Assembly (NCBI GenBank): GCA_051208035.1
Contig: JBPJFZ010000011.1
Coordinates: 1-64,000 of the forward strand
Origin: JACKOB01 sp024234575
Lineage (GTDB): Bacteria > Pseudomonadota > Gammaproteobacteria > Pseudomonadales > Oleiphilaceae
Length of the DNA stretch: 64,000 nt
Direction: 5' to 3'
Part shown: piece by piece, positions 26,689-37,200 of the stretch
How the letters are laid out: each line of letters opens with the position of its first letter
Numbering within the stretch: the stretch's first letter is position 1
Translations under genes and position numbers: made by a program
Notes under the pieces: generated by a model
Told to the model about the DNA's origin: nothing
Database searches by the model: none
The model's input: only the letters and a program-made list of their open reading frames with translations

Positions 26689-26818
26689 AGGGTGTCACGT
26701 TTTACCGGTTACTTGCCTCAAATTACATGGCGGTATACTCTCTAGAGTATAAGCTCTAAATAATAAGAGCATTGATTGGGGCTGCTGCTCTACGTACTTT
26801 GTCCTAGCGTGGCACCCT
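26689..26818. ncRNA. Candidate structured RNA or palindromic element
   Basis: AGGGTGTCACG (26689-26699) pairs with CGTGGCACCCT (26808-26818) over 11 positions, one of them G-U when transcribed on the plus strand. Inside are three further hairpins: TACC/GGTA near 26703-26735, TATACTC-TCTA-GAGTATA and GCTCT-AAATAATA-AGAGC. The layout is a multibranch structure closed by a strong stem, ending 74 bases before the start of the exported-protein gene at 26893. It matches no riboswitch class I can name. A small transposable element with 11-base inverted ends is the main alternative; no clear target duplication flanks it. Confidence 0.5.
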
Positions 26819-26892
26819 ACAAAAAACATTGTTAAGCAAGAAACAGAGATACTGATTCAACCGGAATAGATTCTAATAAAAAGGAAATCACG

Positions 26893-28083
26893 GTGAATCA
26901 ATTAGTTGCAGTCTATACATCAAGTAAATTATTTGTTGGCAAAAGCAGTGCGTGCTTTTTTTGTACGTTGCTGTTGCTGTTAAAAAGCCCGGCATTACTG
27001 GCAGATCTTGCCAGCCTGTCTGATACCCAGATGTCTCAGGTTACTGGTCAGGCAATTATGTCGGTTGATAACTACCAGTACGACAATACAGATTTCGTCC
27101 GCATCAACCTCAATGTGAATATTGAAACTCAGCTTAATATCGACAAGCTTGAGCTGGGTAGGTATTACCGCTGGGAAAATGGCGATGCTTGTCTTGATTG
27201 CAATGGCACAGAGCCGGGCTTAGAAAAAATGCCCGCAGATATCATGGTAGACAATTTCTCCCTTGGTCATATTAATAAATCAACCAAAGAAATAGACCCA
27301 TTTAAAATTAACGATCCGTTTCTAGAATTTTCGTTTGATGCTGCCGGGACACCTACCGGCGTGAGATTAGGGTTTGGTAAATCCAAGGGCTGGCTGTCTG
27401 GCGATATTCAGGCCTTAACCGGTAATATCGATATTGCCATCAATGACACCGCTCGCGGTTTGGCGGAGTTATCACCAAACTGTTCTTCGGGGGATTTTTC
27501 TTGCCTGTTAGGTTTTATGATGAAGTATCTTGGCGGCCCAATATTGCAGGACTCGCCGTTAAAGGCAGACGCCTTATTGGTCAACAGTAAAGGTGAACTC
27601 GATCCGGTGCGCGGGCAGATGGTTGGCATGGAGAGCGGCACGCCGCTTATCGTCGATGGATCGGGAGAGCTTAACTTTTTCGAGAAGTTTCTGCTGGATG
27701 TGTTAATCGGACTTACCCCCAGCCGTTATAATGCCTCCAGAAATGGCGATATTGTGACGTTTAATTCTTCTGGCTGCGATATTTTGACCGTTGCTGTGTG
27801 TTTCCCCTTGTCTAACTTTGGTAGTTTTGAAATTGGCAGAGATAACCCCGCAGGCGTAGAGGGGTTGTTTATATCGTTCCAAAACAGCCATGATGTTATT
27901 AAGTGGGCGCAGACATTTAAAGATGGTATCACCGGTACGGAAGTGCTCAGTTTTCAAGAAACAGGTTTCGGCGGCTTCTTTAATATCCCGAATGACGGTG
28001 TGCAGGTTAATTTGCAAGAAGCAATGAATGGTATTCATCGCCAGAGAACTGAATACATTGACCGGGGCAAAGGGCTGTTTTAG
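26893..28083 (+). CDS. Exported protein with N-terminal LSDTQMSQVTGQA motif
   Basis: The 396-residue protein starts at GTG 26893, with AAGGAA about nine bases upstream. A hydrophobic segment (about 19-37) serves as signal peptide, cut near LLADLA. The mature protein opens with LASLSDTQMSQVTGQAIMS, a pattern (L-D-x-x-M-x-x-V-T-G-Q) shared by a family of secreted proteins of Pseudomonas, Marinobacter and relatives (I believe the DUF6160 group). The rest is beta-rich with four Cys (DACLDCNG and NCSSGDFSCLL) and others that may form disulfides. Function is unknown; a cell-surface or outer-membrane location is likely. The folded element upstream may regulate it. Confidence 0.8.
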   Translation: MNQLVAVYTSSKLFVGKSSACFFCTLLLLLKSPALLADLASLSDTQMSQVTGQAIMSVDNYQYDNTDFVRINLNVNIETQLNIDKLELGRYYRWENGDACLDCNGTEPGLEKMPADIMVDNFSLGHINKSTKEIDPFKINDPFLEFSFDAAGTPTGVRLGFGKSKGWLSGDIQALTGNIDIAINDTARGLAELSPNCSSGDFSCLLGFMMKYLGGPILQDSPLKADALLVNSKGELDPVRGQMVGMESGTPLIVDGSGELNFFEKFLLDVLIGLTPSRYNASRNGDIVTFNSSGCDILTVAVCFPLSNFGSFEIGRDNPAGVEGLFISFQNSHDVIKWAQTFKDGITGTEVLSFQETGFGGFFNIPNDGVQVNLQEAMNGIHRQRTEYIDRGKGLF

Positions 28084-28129
28084 TGTGCGTAACCAATCTT
28101 GCACACACCCAAGTGGACTAACTTAATCA

Positions 28130-28612
28130 ATGACAAAAAAATTGCTTTTTGCCCAGGTTTTAGCACACCTGCAGCAGGAATGGGAAAACCTGGTGCAGGC
28201 TGCTAAAGAGGCACACTCGACCGCTACGCATCCTGAGTCGGCTGCTGAAAACAAGTATGACACATTTGGATTAGAGGCAGCTTACCTCGCAGAAGGGCTG
28301 TCTCGACGTGTCGCCGAACTAAAACAAACGATGCAGGCTTACAGCAATTTGCCATTACGTGATTTTAAAGGTGCCAATATTGCGCTGGGGGCGCTAGTAG
28401 AGCTGGCAGATCAAAATAATCAGGTTGTGCACCGTTTTCTTATTGGTCCCGGTGGTGCCGGTGTGGCGGTGACTGAGTCTGGCATCACCTACAAGGTTAT
28501 TACTCCCTCATCACCATTGGGCCAGCAACTGATAGGTAAAGAAGAAGGGGATGAGGTTAACCTGTTGATTAACGGGTCAACCATAACCTTTGAAATCTAT
28601 TCTGTTTACTGA
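28130..28612 (+). CDS. GreA/GreB-family C-terminal-domain protein
   Basis: The 160-residue protein has an N-terminal helical part (about 1-75) and a C-terminal FKBP-like domain with ITPSSPLGQQLIGKEEGDEV, the signature of Gre factors. True GreA/GreB use an N-terminal coiled coil with two acidic residues at its tip to stimulate RNA cleavage; here the corresponding segment (LVQAAKEAHSTATHPESAAE) is short and different, so it may be a Gre-like RNA-polymerase-binding protein rather than a cleavage factor, as Rnk and TraR-like proteins are. It starts 46 bases after the exported-protein gene and converges with recD. Confidence 0.8.
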   Translation: MTKKLLFAQVLAHLQQEWENLVQAAKEAHSTATHPESAAENKYDTFGLEAAYLAEGLSRRVAELKQTMQAYSNLPLRDFKGANIALGALVELADQNNQVVHRFLIGPGGAGVAVTESGITYKVITPSSPLGQQLIGKEEGDEVNLLINGSTITFEIYSVY

Positions 28613-28644
28613 TTCGGCAGGTCTTTCTTTTACGTGTTTTCGCC

Positions 28645-30702
28645 TTAGGCACTTTGATGCGCTTCTGGTTCGAGCAACACTTTCTCACGCAAGCCTGCAT
28701 AGCGGGTAACCGTTTGCTCCACAGCAAAGCGCCACACATGTTGGCGAGAAAAAACGTCCAACTTGGTTTTGGCTCTGGTGACCGCTGTGTAAATAAGCTC
28801 CCTTGATAATAATCGACCAGGCTTTGCAGGTAATACTAATGCCACTTGATCAAATTCTGATCCCTGCGTTTTGTGAATGGTCATCGCGAATACGCTTTCA
28901 ACTTTGGGCAATCGCGCCAAAGAAACCCATTTGATGCCGCCATCGCTGTTAAAAAATGCCGCCTGTAAACGCGCTTGTACCGTAGCGGCTTGGTTATCGA
29001 AAGACTCCTCAGCTGTCTCGCGTCGCCATATCATGCCGATATCGCCATTGTATAAGCCGCTGGCATAATCGTTTTCTGTCACCATGACAGGGCGCCCATG
29101 GTAGTGAGAGGCAGTGCGTTGAAGATTTTTTTTAGCTGGCAATTGGATGAGCTTATTCTTCCAAAGCATTTGCTCAATCTGTGCGTTAAGCTCGGTTACG
29201 CCCATTGGACCAATCCGCGTCGCGGTCAGGATACGAAAGCGGCCAAAAATCGTTAGCGCTTTCGCAACAGTGTCTGCTTTTAGGTAGTCTCGATATAGTG
29301 GCAGGTGGTGTTGATGTAACCAGTTTAGAAATTCTGTCTGATCCAGTTCTGCGGCGCCAGCGCCCGTTGCCTCTGCAACTTTGTGCAATCCCAATTCTGC
29401 ATTTTTTTCTTCCAATATCTTCCAGCTGCCGTAAGCATCCCCTTTAATAATTGCTTTGGCGAGGTTGCCGATACCGCCATCAGAACGAAAGCGATAGCTT
29501 TCTTGCAGCAGGGTGACATGATCTGCGCTAACAGCTTGCGATTGATCAGACACTTGTGGTGTTTGCCTAACATTACCCCCATCAATGGACTGGATTAATT
29601 CGCAACGATTATGCGAGTAGCCCGGGTGCGGGCGAGAAACGAGTTCTGCCAGCACACTGCCGGTTTCGACGGAGGGTAGCTGGTCGGCGTCACCCAGTAG
29701 AATGACATGGGCATGATCTGGCAGTGCGCGAAAAAGCCGGGTCATCATAGGGAGGTCGATCATCGATGCTTCGTCAACCACCAGTATATCGAGGTCGAGC
29801 AGGTTCTCTTCATGGTGTCGAAATTGGTAATGATTGGGAGTGTAACCCAGTAACCGATGCAGGGTGCTGGCTGTAGACGGAATAAGCGATAGCAACTCAG
29901 GGTCTGCTAGTTCATTTGTTAAAAATTCTTGTTTTTTTGCCGTGATAGATTCTTGCAAACGTTGTGCAGCTTTCCCTGTAGGGGCTACCAGTTTTATTTT
30001 TACTTCGTTTTGTTGTAGCCGGTTTAACGCAAGCAGTGCCAGCAGTAATTTTGTAACCGTGGTGGTTTTCCCTGTGCCGGGGCCGCCGGCAATAATGCCT
30101 AATTGCTGATACACACTATTGATGACTGCCACCTTTTGCCAATCGATCGCTGCAGCGTCGTGCTGTAGCGGGAAGAGCTTATCAACGACAGACTTGACCT
30201 CTGCAGCATGGTAATGGGTGGCGCTGTTAATAAAGTGTCGCAGGCGCGTTGCCAGGTCTTGTTCAAACCGCCAGTAGCGCCTTAAGTAGAGCCTGTCTTT
30301 TTCAAGCACGATCAAACTGTTGTGGTGATCAAGCAGTCCGGTAGTCTTAAGCATATCCCTCCAGACACTTACCTCGGGAAAGCGCTTCAGGTTCCGAGTC
30401 TCAGTATTTGGCACTTCATCTTCACTATCAATTAGTCGTAACGATTGTCCACTGGTATAAGCCAGCTGCAAGCAACTGTGCCCACCGCGTAACGATTGGC
30501 TTAATCGCACCATGGTGTAAAAAAGGGTATCAGTGACAGTGCTAGCAGACAGACACAAGTCTCGCGCCAGGTAGTAGTCAATTGCTTGGTTATCCGACTG
30601 TTCTGCAAGAAAAGCGGCACAACTTGGCAACTCATACTGCTCGTCGGCATTATGGTTGATAGCGTTTGGCGATGGTGCGAGGGATGATTGATTAACGGTC
30701 AT
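28645..30702 (-). CDS. recD: Exodeoxyribonuclease V alpha subunit
   Basis: RecD is the fast 5'-3' helicase subunit of RecBCD, which processes double-strand breaks for recombination and destroys foreign linear DNA. The 685-residue protein has Walker A GGPGTGKTTTV (about residue 207), Walker B LVVDEASMIDLPMM, and the C-terminal helicase motif VESVFAMTIHKTQGSEFDQV. It is longer than E. coli RecD (608), mainly through inserts between motifs, including around residues 365-400. It is the last gene of a recC-recB-recD operon; its ATG overlaps the recB stop by four bases, so translation is coupled. Confidence 0.96.
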   Translation of the reverse strand: MTVNQSSLAPSPNAINHNADEQYELPSCAAFLAEQSDNQAIDYYLARDLCLSASTVTDTLFYTMVRLSQSLRGGHSCLQLAYTSGQSLRLIDSEDEVPNTETRNLKRFPEVSVWRDMLKTTGLLDHHNSLIVLEKDRLYLRRYWRFEQDLATRLRHFINSATHYHAAEVKSVVDKLFPLQHDAAAIDWQKVAVINSVYQQLGIIAGGPGTGKTTTVTKLLLALLALNRLQQNEVKIKLVAPTGKAAQRLQESITAKKQEFLTNELADPELLSLIPSTASTLHRLLGYTPNHYQFRHHEENLLDLDILVVDEASMIDLPMMTRLFRALPDHAHVILLGDADQLPSVETGSVLAELVSRPHPGYSHNRCELIQSIDGGNVRQTPQVSDQSQAVSADHVTLLQESYRFRSDGGIGNLAKAIIKGDAYGSWKILEEKNAELGLHKVAEATGAGAAELDQTEFLNWLHQHHLPLYRDYLKADTVAKALTIFGRFRILTATRIGPMGVTELNAQIEQMLWKNKLIQLPAKKNLQRTASHYHGRPVMVTENDYASGLYNGDIGMIWRRETAEESFDNQAATVQARLQAAFFNSDGGIKWVSLARLPKVESVFAMTIHKTQGSEFDQVALVLPAKPGRLLSRELIYTAVTRAKTKLDVFSRQHVWRFAVEQTVTRYAGLREKVLLEPEAHQSA

Positions 30703-33700
30703 GAATGCACCTCAGTGTGTGTCCGCTCGTTCTTATTTGATGGGGAATCATCGAGAAATAACTGGTCTAGGCGGTTAATGATGTCTGACGAAACAGACGT
30801 GTGGAATATACCGGTCGGTTCTGCTTCGTCTTGCCCGTTTTGCAAACCACGCAAGTATAAATAATACACACCACCTAAATGGGTTTCGCACTGATAGCCA
30901 GGAAGGCACTGCCTTAAGTATCGGTGTAAGGCGAGGGTATAGATTAAAAATTGCAGATCGTAACTGGACGCTTCAATATCTTTTCTAAGTGCTTCCGTTT
31001 GATAGTCAGAGAAGGTAGCACCTAAAAATGTCGATTTATAATCAACGATATAATAGCGATTGTCGTGCTCAAAAATTAAGTCAATGAATCCGCACATCAT
31101 GCCGTTGATTTCATTCTGATTCGGAAGAATAAACGGTGTGTCATCCACAGCGGGCTGAGATTGTCGATGGGCTACTAAGCAATCGAATAATTTGTCGACT
31201 TTTAATTTAGGTATGCTGAAATAAAAGCTGCTTTCTTTAAGCAAGCGATCTTCAGCAATCTGGTTTAGGCTCACACCACAGGGTAGTTCTGTGTATAAGC
31301 ACTCGTTCAGCCAGTTTATTAGTGCTTCCTGCTGGTCGAGTACCAAATGTGAATGGGCAAAAATCAAGTCGTCGCATTCACGCCAGTTTGGTTCAGAAAA
31401 GTTGATGGTTTCCAGCAGGGTATGCAAAAAGTTACCTGCTTCGGCACCTTTGGTAAATTCGAAGCGAATGCCGTTTTCAGCTTGCGGTTGAAGCGCTGGC
31501 GCAAGCTGGCGGTCAGCTTCAGGGTCACGAAGTGTCCTGGATGCCTGCGTGCGTAATTGCCAATGCGCCAGCGATGAAAACGAGTGTATACGCCATCGAT
31601 CGTCCAAGCTTCGTGTGAAAACGCTGGTGTGGGCTGTGGGCTGGTCACTTGCTGCCGTAAGAGCCGTCGCCACAGGTTGAAAGCGGTCACCTTCAATGGT
31701 GTTTAATGAAATCGCCTCGGGTTGTTTAGCCTGGTGATCGGCCAGCCTTGCTAATAGCGTTGGCGGTTCGGCATCGGGTAAGTTGAGCATTAAACCCAAT
31801 GGTGAAAGATGTCCATCGGCAAAGGCGGTAACCGTTAGGTAACAGCGATAGATTGCTCGAGTGATGGCCACATACAGCAAACGCACATCTTCGGCTTGTT
31901 GTTCTTCTTCGTACCAGTCAAATATTCGGCTGTTATCACCTAAAAAGGTACTGGCACAGTAATTATCCCGATGGTGATAAGTCATTGTTAACGAACGTTT
32001 CGTCCTCTTACTGAAATACGACGCAAAGGGCACGAAGACAATAGGGTACTCCAGTCCTTTTGAGCCATGTTGCGTCACAATCTGAATAAGGTTGTCGTCA
32101 CTTTCCAAGCGTAGTTCGTTGTCACTGGCTTTGGATGGTGTGGACAGTTCACTTTCAAACCAGGCCAGCAACGTTTCAGGCAACGTATGTTCAACGCTGG
32201 CTGTTTGTAACAGCTCTAAAAGGTGCAGCGTATTGGTGAGCGATCTTTCGCTGCTTGCTGAGTTTGGCTGGTAGCTGGTTTCCATCAGTGTAAAAACCAT
32301 TGGCATTAAACCTTGATGCAGCCATTGTTCGCGCAAGGATACAAACTGCTCCCGCAAGGCTTCCCAGCGTATTTCATCTTCACTTAAACCAGCCAGATCA
32401 ACAGGTGTTAATCCAAAAAACTCCGTCGACAAGGCAGCGATCATTTTGCGGGTGTTTTCAAGCTCAAGTACACCTGCTAACAATCGCTGTAGCGCAACCG
32501 CTTCTTTTGATTCAAAGACATTGTCTTTGGCGCTTAAATACACCGATGAGATACCTGCATCGGCCAATGCCGCTTGCATTTCGGCGGCTTCGTTTTTATT
32601 ACGTACCAGTATGGCAATGTCATTGGCGCTTAATGCTTTAGTTCCGATCCCAGTGGTGCCACTTAGCAAGAAACTTATTTCGGTTGCACACCAATTAGCA
32701 ATCACTGTCTGAAATGCTTTCGTATGTGGAGGGTTGGTTTTTTTCGTGTTTTTAGGCTGATATTTTTCATTGGGTGGAAAATAAACAAATGCCAGCGCAT
32801 GATGTTTCACGCTAGACGCCAGGGTGGTCTCCTGTAGAGGATGCTCCGCAGTCTTGTTGGAAGCCGCAACGGCGGCATACTCAATACCAAAACGAAAGAC
32901 CGCATCCGGACTGTCATTACTTAGACCAGTAAATAGTTGGTTGTAGCCTTGCACCAGTGCTGGCGTTGATCGCCAGTTGGTATCCATATACCAGTGATGC
33001 GTTGCCAGTTTACGGGCGTTAAGATAAGCAAATACATCGCCGCCGCGAAATCCGTAAATTGCCTGTTTGGGGTCGCCTATCATAAACAGGGCTACAGCGT
33101 TAGACGGAGCAGGGTAGATGGCGTCAAACAGCTCAAATTGTGATTGATCCGTGTCCTGAAACTCATCTACCAGGGCTACCGGGTACTGTTGTTGCAGTGC
33201 CAGCGTTAACCGGTCTTTCCCTGGGGATTGGTATAATGCATGGTGCAGCGAATTGATCAGATCATTAAAGTCAAACTGATTGCGTTTTTGCTTTGCGGTA
33301 GCAATGCGTGTCCGGCACCAGTTTATGGCCTCTGCCGCCAAATTAATCGCTTTTAATTTTTGCAGTTGCGCAAAAGGGCCAGATTTAGATGTGTCGCACA
33401 GTTCTTTCAACGGCGTTAGTAACGGCTTTACCGCCTTTGGCATATATTTAAAAAACGCCCCTTCAACAGACGGGGGTGGTATATCCGACGCTGCATCCAG
33501 CCAGCTGATTAATTGCGCCAGCTCATCTTGTCCCTGGCTGCCACCTTTCGTATCGGCATAGGCCATTAATTCTGGCATGTGGCCTACCAATTCCGACGCG
33601 ATCCTTTCTTTTAATGCTTGGAACGCTTTGGCGGCGGGTTCAACATCGTCATATTCGAATGGCTCTTTTGTATAGATAAGATTTGCAAATTCGTTTAAAA

Positions 33701-34232
33701 AGCTTTCCGGCGCTGCCCATTCAGCCTCGACAAGGTGATAGGCGCTAGCGTTAATGGCCAGACGTCGATACCAGTCCCGCACGGCTTCTAACGATATTTC
33801 TTTGGTATCCACTTCCATTTGTGCATCAAACGTCATGCCTGTTTCGAATGCCCGTTGTGTGAGTGCCTGTTTACAAAAGCCATGAATCGTATAGACCGCT
33901 GCTTCATCCAGATTAAGCAGGGCTTCATCCAGTAAAACTTTGGCTTCTGCAATGTCTGTGCGTTGCTGCAAGTCGAAGAAAAATCCCTCATCCGGTTGAT
34001 AATTCCCCCAGTTTGCCAGGCATTCCCGTAAAACGCTGGCAATACGACCTTTTAGTTCTTCTGTGGCGGCGCGGGTAAACGTTACAACCAGTATTTGTTG
34101 TACCGACAGTTTTTTTTCGAGCAAAAGGCGAATGTAGAGCAGGGTGATATTGTAAGTTTTGCCCGTGCCCGCACTGGCCTCAATAAGATGACGACCAGCG
34201 AGGGGCAAGTTAAGCGCGTCTAGTTTTTTCAT
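30699..34232 (-). CDS. recB: Exodeoxyribonuclease V beta subunit
   Basis: RecB is the 3'-5' helicase and the only nuclease of RecBCD. The 1177-residue protein (E. coli 1180) has Walker A IEASAGTGKTYNI at residues 17-29, Walker B ALVDEFQDTDQSQF, GDPKQAIYGFRGGDVFAYL and TQHGSKGLEYPIVFVP. The C-terminal nuclease domain has MMCGFIDLIFEHDNRYYIVD followed by YKS, supplying the two Asp and Lys of the active site. The gene overlaps recC by four bases at its start and recD by four at its end. Confidence 0.97.
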   Translation of the reverse strand: MKKLDALNLPLAGRHLIEASAGTGKTYNITLLYIRLLLEKKLSVQQILVVTFTRAATEELKGRIASVLRECLANWGNYQPDEGFFFDLQQRTDIAEAKVLLDEALLNLDEAAVYTIHGFCKQALTQRAFETGMTFDAQMEVDTKEISLEAVRDWYRRLAINASAYHLVEAEWAAPESFLNEFANLIYTKEPFEYDDVEPAAKAFQALKERIASELVGHMPELMAYADTKGGSQGQDELAQLISWLDAASDIPPPSVEGAFFKYMPKAVKPLLTPLKELCDTSKSGPFAQLQKLKAINLAAEAINWCRTRIATAKQKRNQFDFNDLINSLHHALYQSPGKDRLTLALQQQYPVALVDEFQDTDQSQFELFDAIYPAPSNAVALFMIGDPKQAIYGFRGGDVFAYLNARKLATHHWYMDTNWRSTPALVQGYNQLFTGLSNDSPDAVFRFGIEYAAVAASNKTAEHPLQETTLASSVKHHALAFVYFPPNEKYQPKNTKKTNPPHTKAFQTVIANWCATEISFLLSGTTGIGTKALSANDIAILVRNKNEAAEMQAALADAGISSVYLSAKDNVFESKEAVALQRLLAGVLELENTRKMIAALSTEFFGLTPVDLAGLSEDEIRWEALREQFVSLREQWLHQGLMPMVFTLMETSYQPNSASSERSLTNTLHLLELLQTASVEHTLPETLLAWFESELSTPSKASDNELRLESDDNLIQIVTQHGSKGLEYPIVFVPFASYFSKRTKRSLTMTYHHRDNYCASTFLGDNSRIFDWYEEEQQAEDVRLLYVAITRAIYRCYLTVTAFADGHLSPLGLMLNLPDAEPPTLLARLADHQAKQPEAISLNTIEGDRFQPVATALTAASDQPTAHTSVFTRSLDDRWRIHSFSSLAHWQLRTQASRTLRDPEADRQLAPALQPQAENGIRFEFTKGAEAGNFLHTLLETINFSEPNWRECDDLIFAHSHLVLDQQEALINWLNECLYTELPCGVSLNQIAEDRLLKESSFYFSIPKLKVDKLFDCLVAHRQSQPAVDDTPFILPNQNEINGMMCGFIDLIFEHDNRYYIVDYKSTFLGATFSDYQTEALRKDIEASSYDLQFLIYTLALHRYLRQCLPGYQCETHLGGVYYLYLRGLQNGQDEAEPTGIFHTSVSSDIINRLDQLFLDDSPSNKNERTHTEVHS

Positions 34233-37200
34233 GCGTGTGACTCCCTCTGAGCGGCAGTGTTGATCGCATCAGATTGGGGCACCCTAATGTTTGTCAGAAT
34301 GTTTTTAACTTCTTCTGCCGACCAGCTCTCTAATGATGACATTGCCATACCATAAAGCGATTCTGCATAGCCAATAAGATGCTCATCATAAACCGGCGGC
34401 ACCTGCCAAAAGTAAGCATAATAAGGGTCGTAAATTAACCCCTGCTGCTGAAAATCGGCCTGCCAGTAGTTGGCGTAGTGGCTGGCAGAAAATTTTTCAT
34501 TGGTCAGTATCTCTTTAGCGAGGTCTGCGTTAACAAAACAGGGCTGGGTTAATCCCTTGTGCCAATAATGCAGCCATTTTTGCAACTCACTGGCTGCGTC
34601 TTGTACCGGTGCAAAGCCTTGTAAACTGGGTTGATTACCTTTCGCTCTAAATACGCCAATGGTATGTGTTGGCCCGCGGGTAATATTGGCCATTAAATGA
34701 TGCAACCAAAGATTGACGATGTCTTTGCCTTTTATATCAGCCAGGCGCCAAAACAGCAGAACTGAGTTTGAAAGGCTTTCGCCTTCAGTGGCTGTTTTAG
34801 TGGCTAAAGCGGTGCCTGTAAACGTTAACAGGGGCAGGCGTGCATGTATCACTGACTCTCCGGATGTTGTTTGTACTCGCGTATCCATTACGGTGCCTGC
34901 GCCAATTTCCTGTAGTTGCGCGGTAAATTGCAGCGCCTGCTCACGCCATTCTTCAAGTTGTATTGCCATCGTGGGTGTGGCGGGTAAGTGCCCGGCCAGT
35001 AAGCTTAACCGAGTGACCTCATCAGTTTCTAACGCATCATTAGTTGCGGCTATCGTGACATTAGCTGGTGTGCGTGCCTGTTTTAGTTCGTGGCTGATAT
35101 AGTGGCTTTGGGTTTTATATCGATCAAGGTTATTGGTTGTAAAGGGTTCGCTATCTGCTGCTAGAGCGCCGCTGTCATCATCCAAATACAACCCCAGCCG
35201 TTTGCGCGCAAAACCTTTTGGCGGGTTATTAAAAAACGTGACTAAATCAGCAATATCGATAGCCTCATTCAGACTATTTGAAATGTCCGGCAACATTGTT
35301 TCTGTGCTTGTGTCGCTTACCTGCTTGGCATCTTGGCCCAGGGTGAGCCATTTGCCATCGTAACTGCTAAAAGGCGGTTGATAGTTTTTTTCATTAAATG
35401 GCTGCAATGGCAATTTACGTAACACACCAGAAAGCATTACCTCGTTCTCTTTAGAGGAGTGCCAATAACCCTTTTGCAGATAATGCGACAGCTCGGCTAA
35501 CACGAGGGAAGGCTGTTTTTCGGTGTTGTTCTTGGCATCATTACCTTGGTAGCTGAGGTAGAGCGCATCTCTGGCCGAAACCAGCGCCTCAAGAAACAGG
35601 CACCTGTCTTCATCCCGCCGGGATCGGTCACCTTTACGTCGGGGTGACTGGGCCAAAAGATCAAATCCATAAGGCGGGCGTTGGCGAGGAAACTCACCAT
35701 CATTCATCCCCAACACGCCAATAATCCGAAAGGGAATACTGCGCATTGGCAGCATTGAACAAAAGGTTATCTGCCCTGTCATAAACTGTCGGCCCTGCTC
35801 GGGTTGACTAAACTGGTGCTCGAGAAAGTAGCTAACAATTTCGAGTGGAATTTTATCGCCGTAACCGGCTTGCAGGGTATTTTCGGCAAGTTTGCCAATG
35901 GCTTCCTGAATCGTTTCTGCGGCGATTAGCTCATCATTCTCTGGCGTAAAATAATTATCGAAGAGCTCGGTCAGCCACAGTTGCCATTGCTGAGCGGTAC
36001 GTTCAGTACGGTGATAAACACTAGACTGGGAAAGCTGCTCAATCAGTCGTATAAGGTTGCCCAATTTTATCGCGTTATCACCTTCCACCCAGGGCAGGTA
36101 GATCTGGTTGCCAACCAACGCTTTATCATCACCATAAGCAAAGCCCCGTAGCAATCGCTCCAACCCCTGCTGCCAGGTAAACTGTGTTGTTGCCCATTGC
36201 TCAATGTTTTCAGGCGGGTGCTCGCGGGTCATCTCGGTAGCCAACAAGCGGGATTTGTGCTCGCCATTTAACCCCCAGTGCACCGCCGCATCACTTAGCC
36301 AGACTTCATAAAGCTGAAGATCTTCATCATTGATATTAAACTTATTCTGGATGGCATTAAGGCGCAGGTAACCCAGAATCTCGCTAATTTGAAACCGGCT
36401 GTCTGGCAGTTTTAACAGGTTAAGATAAGCCTGAATCAGGGGGTTGCTATCGCTTTCTTTCCTGTCGGCAATCGAACAGGGGAGTTTGGGCTGCTGAGGA
36501 TTAAAAGGTAAAGAGGTTGGGTTAAAAACAGACTGAATATAGGGCGCATATGCCTCAATCTGCGGGCACATTATGATGATGTCTTGCGGGTTTAGCGTGC
36601 TGTCGGCGTCAAGTTTTGCCAACAACCAGTCGTGCAGCGCCTGTATTTCGCGCAAATGGCTATGGGCGGAGGTAATGCTTATGCTGTCGTCGACGGCGGC
36701 ATCTGTTTGTTGTCGTGCATCGGTTAAATGGAATAAATCATTTTGCAGTCGATGTAGAACAGTTGTCCGGTCGGGGCGTTGGTAAACCTGCTCATCCTGT
36801 AAAGAGGCGTTATTGTACAAAATCTCGAAAAACTCCTGAGACTGACGCCCCAGTGCGGCTAAAATCGGGTTGCCGGTTTCAAATGGCAATGCAGAGAAAA
36901 GAGAGTCGGTGACGTTAAGGGTGGTACTTTCTGCTTCTGGTTCTGCTTCTGCTTTTTTTCGTAAATGCTGGCCTTTTTTACGAGCCAGTTCTTTTTCGCT
37001 GATCAGGTCAAACCAGTATTCTTCAGAAGGGTTTAATAAAAACAACGTGATGTTTTGCTGTTTGGATAACTCGAAAAGGAAGTCAACATACAGTGGTGGC
37101 ATTGAATTGATGCCGAAAATATAGACCTCTTTAGGCAATTTATGGCGAATCTGCCGAAGTTCAGCCTGTGCCTTTTTAATGAGCTTAATCGGGTTATAAA

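Noticed and set aside
31364..31696. 110-residue minus-strand ORF inside recB
   Set aside because: It is an out-of-frame shadow of the intact recB reading frame, as are the other overlapping frames in recBCD.
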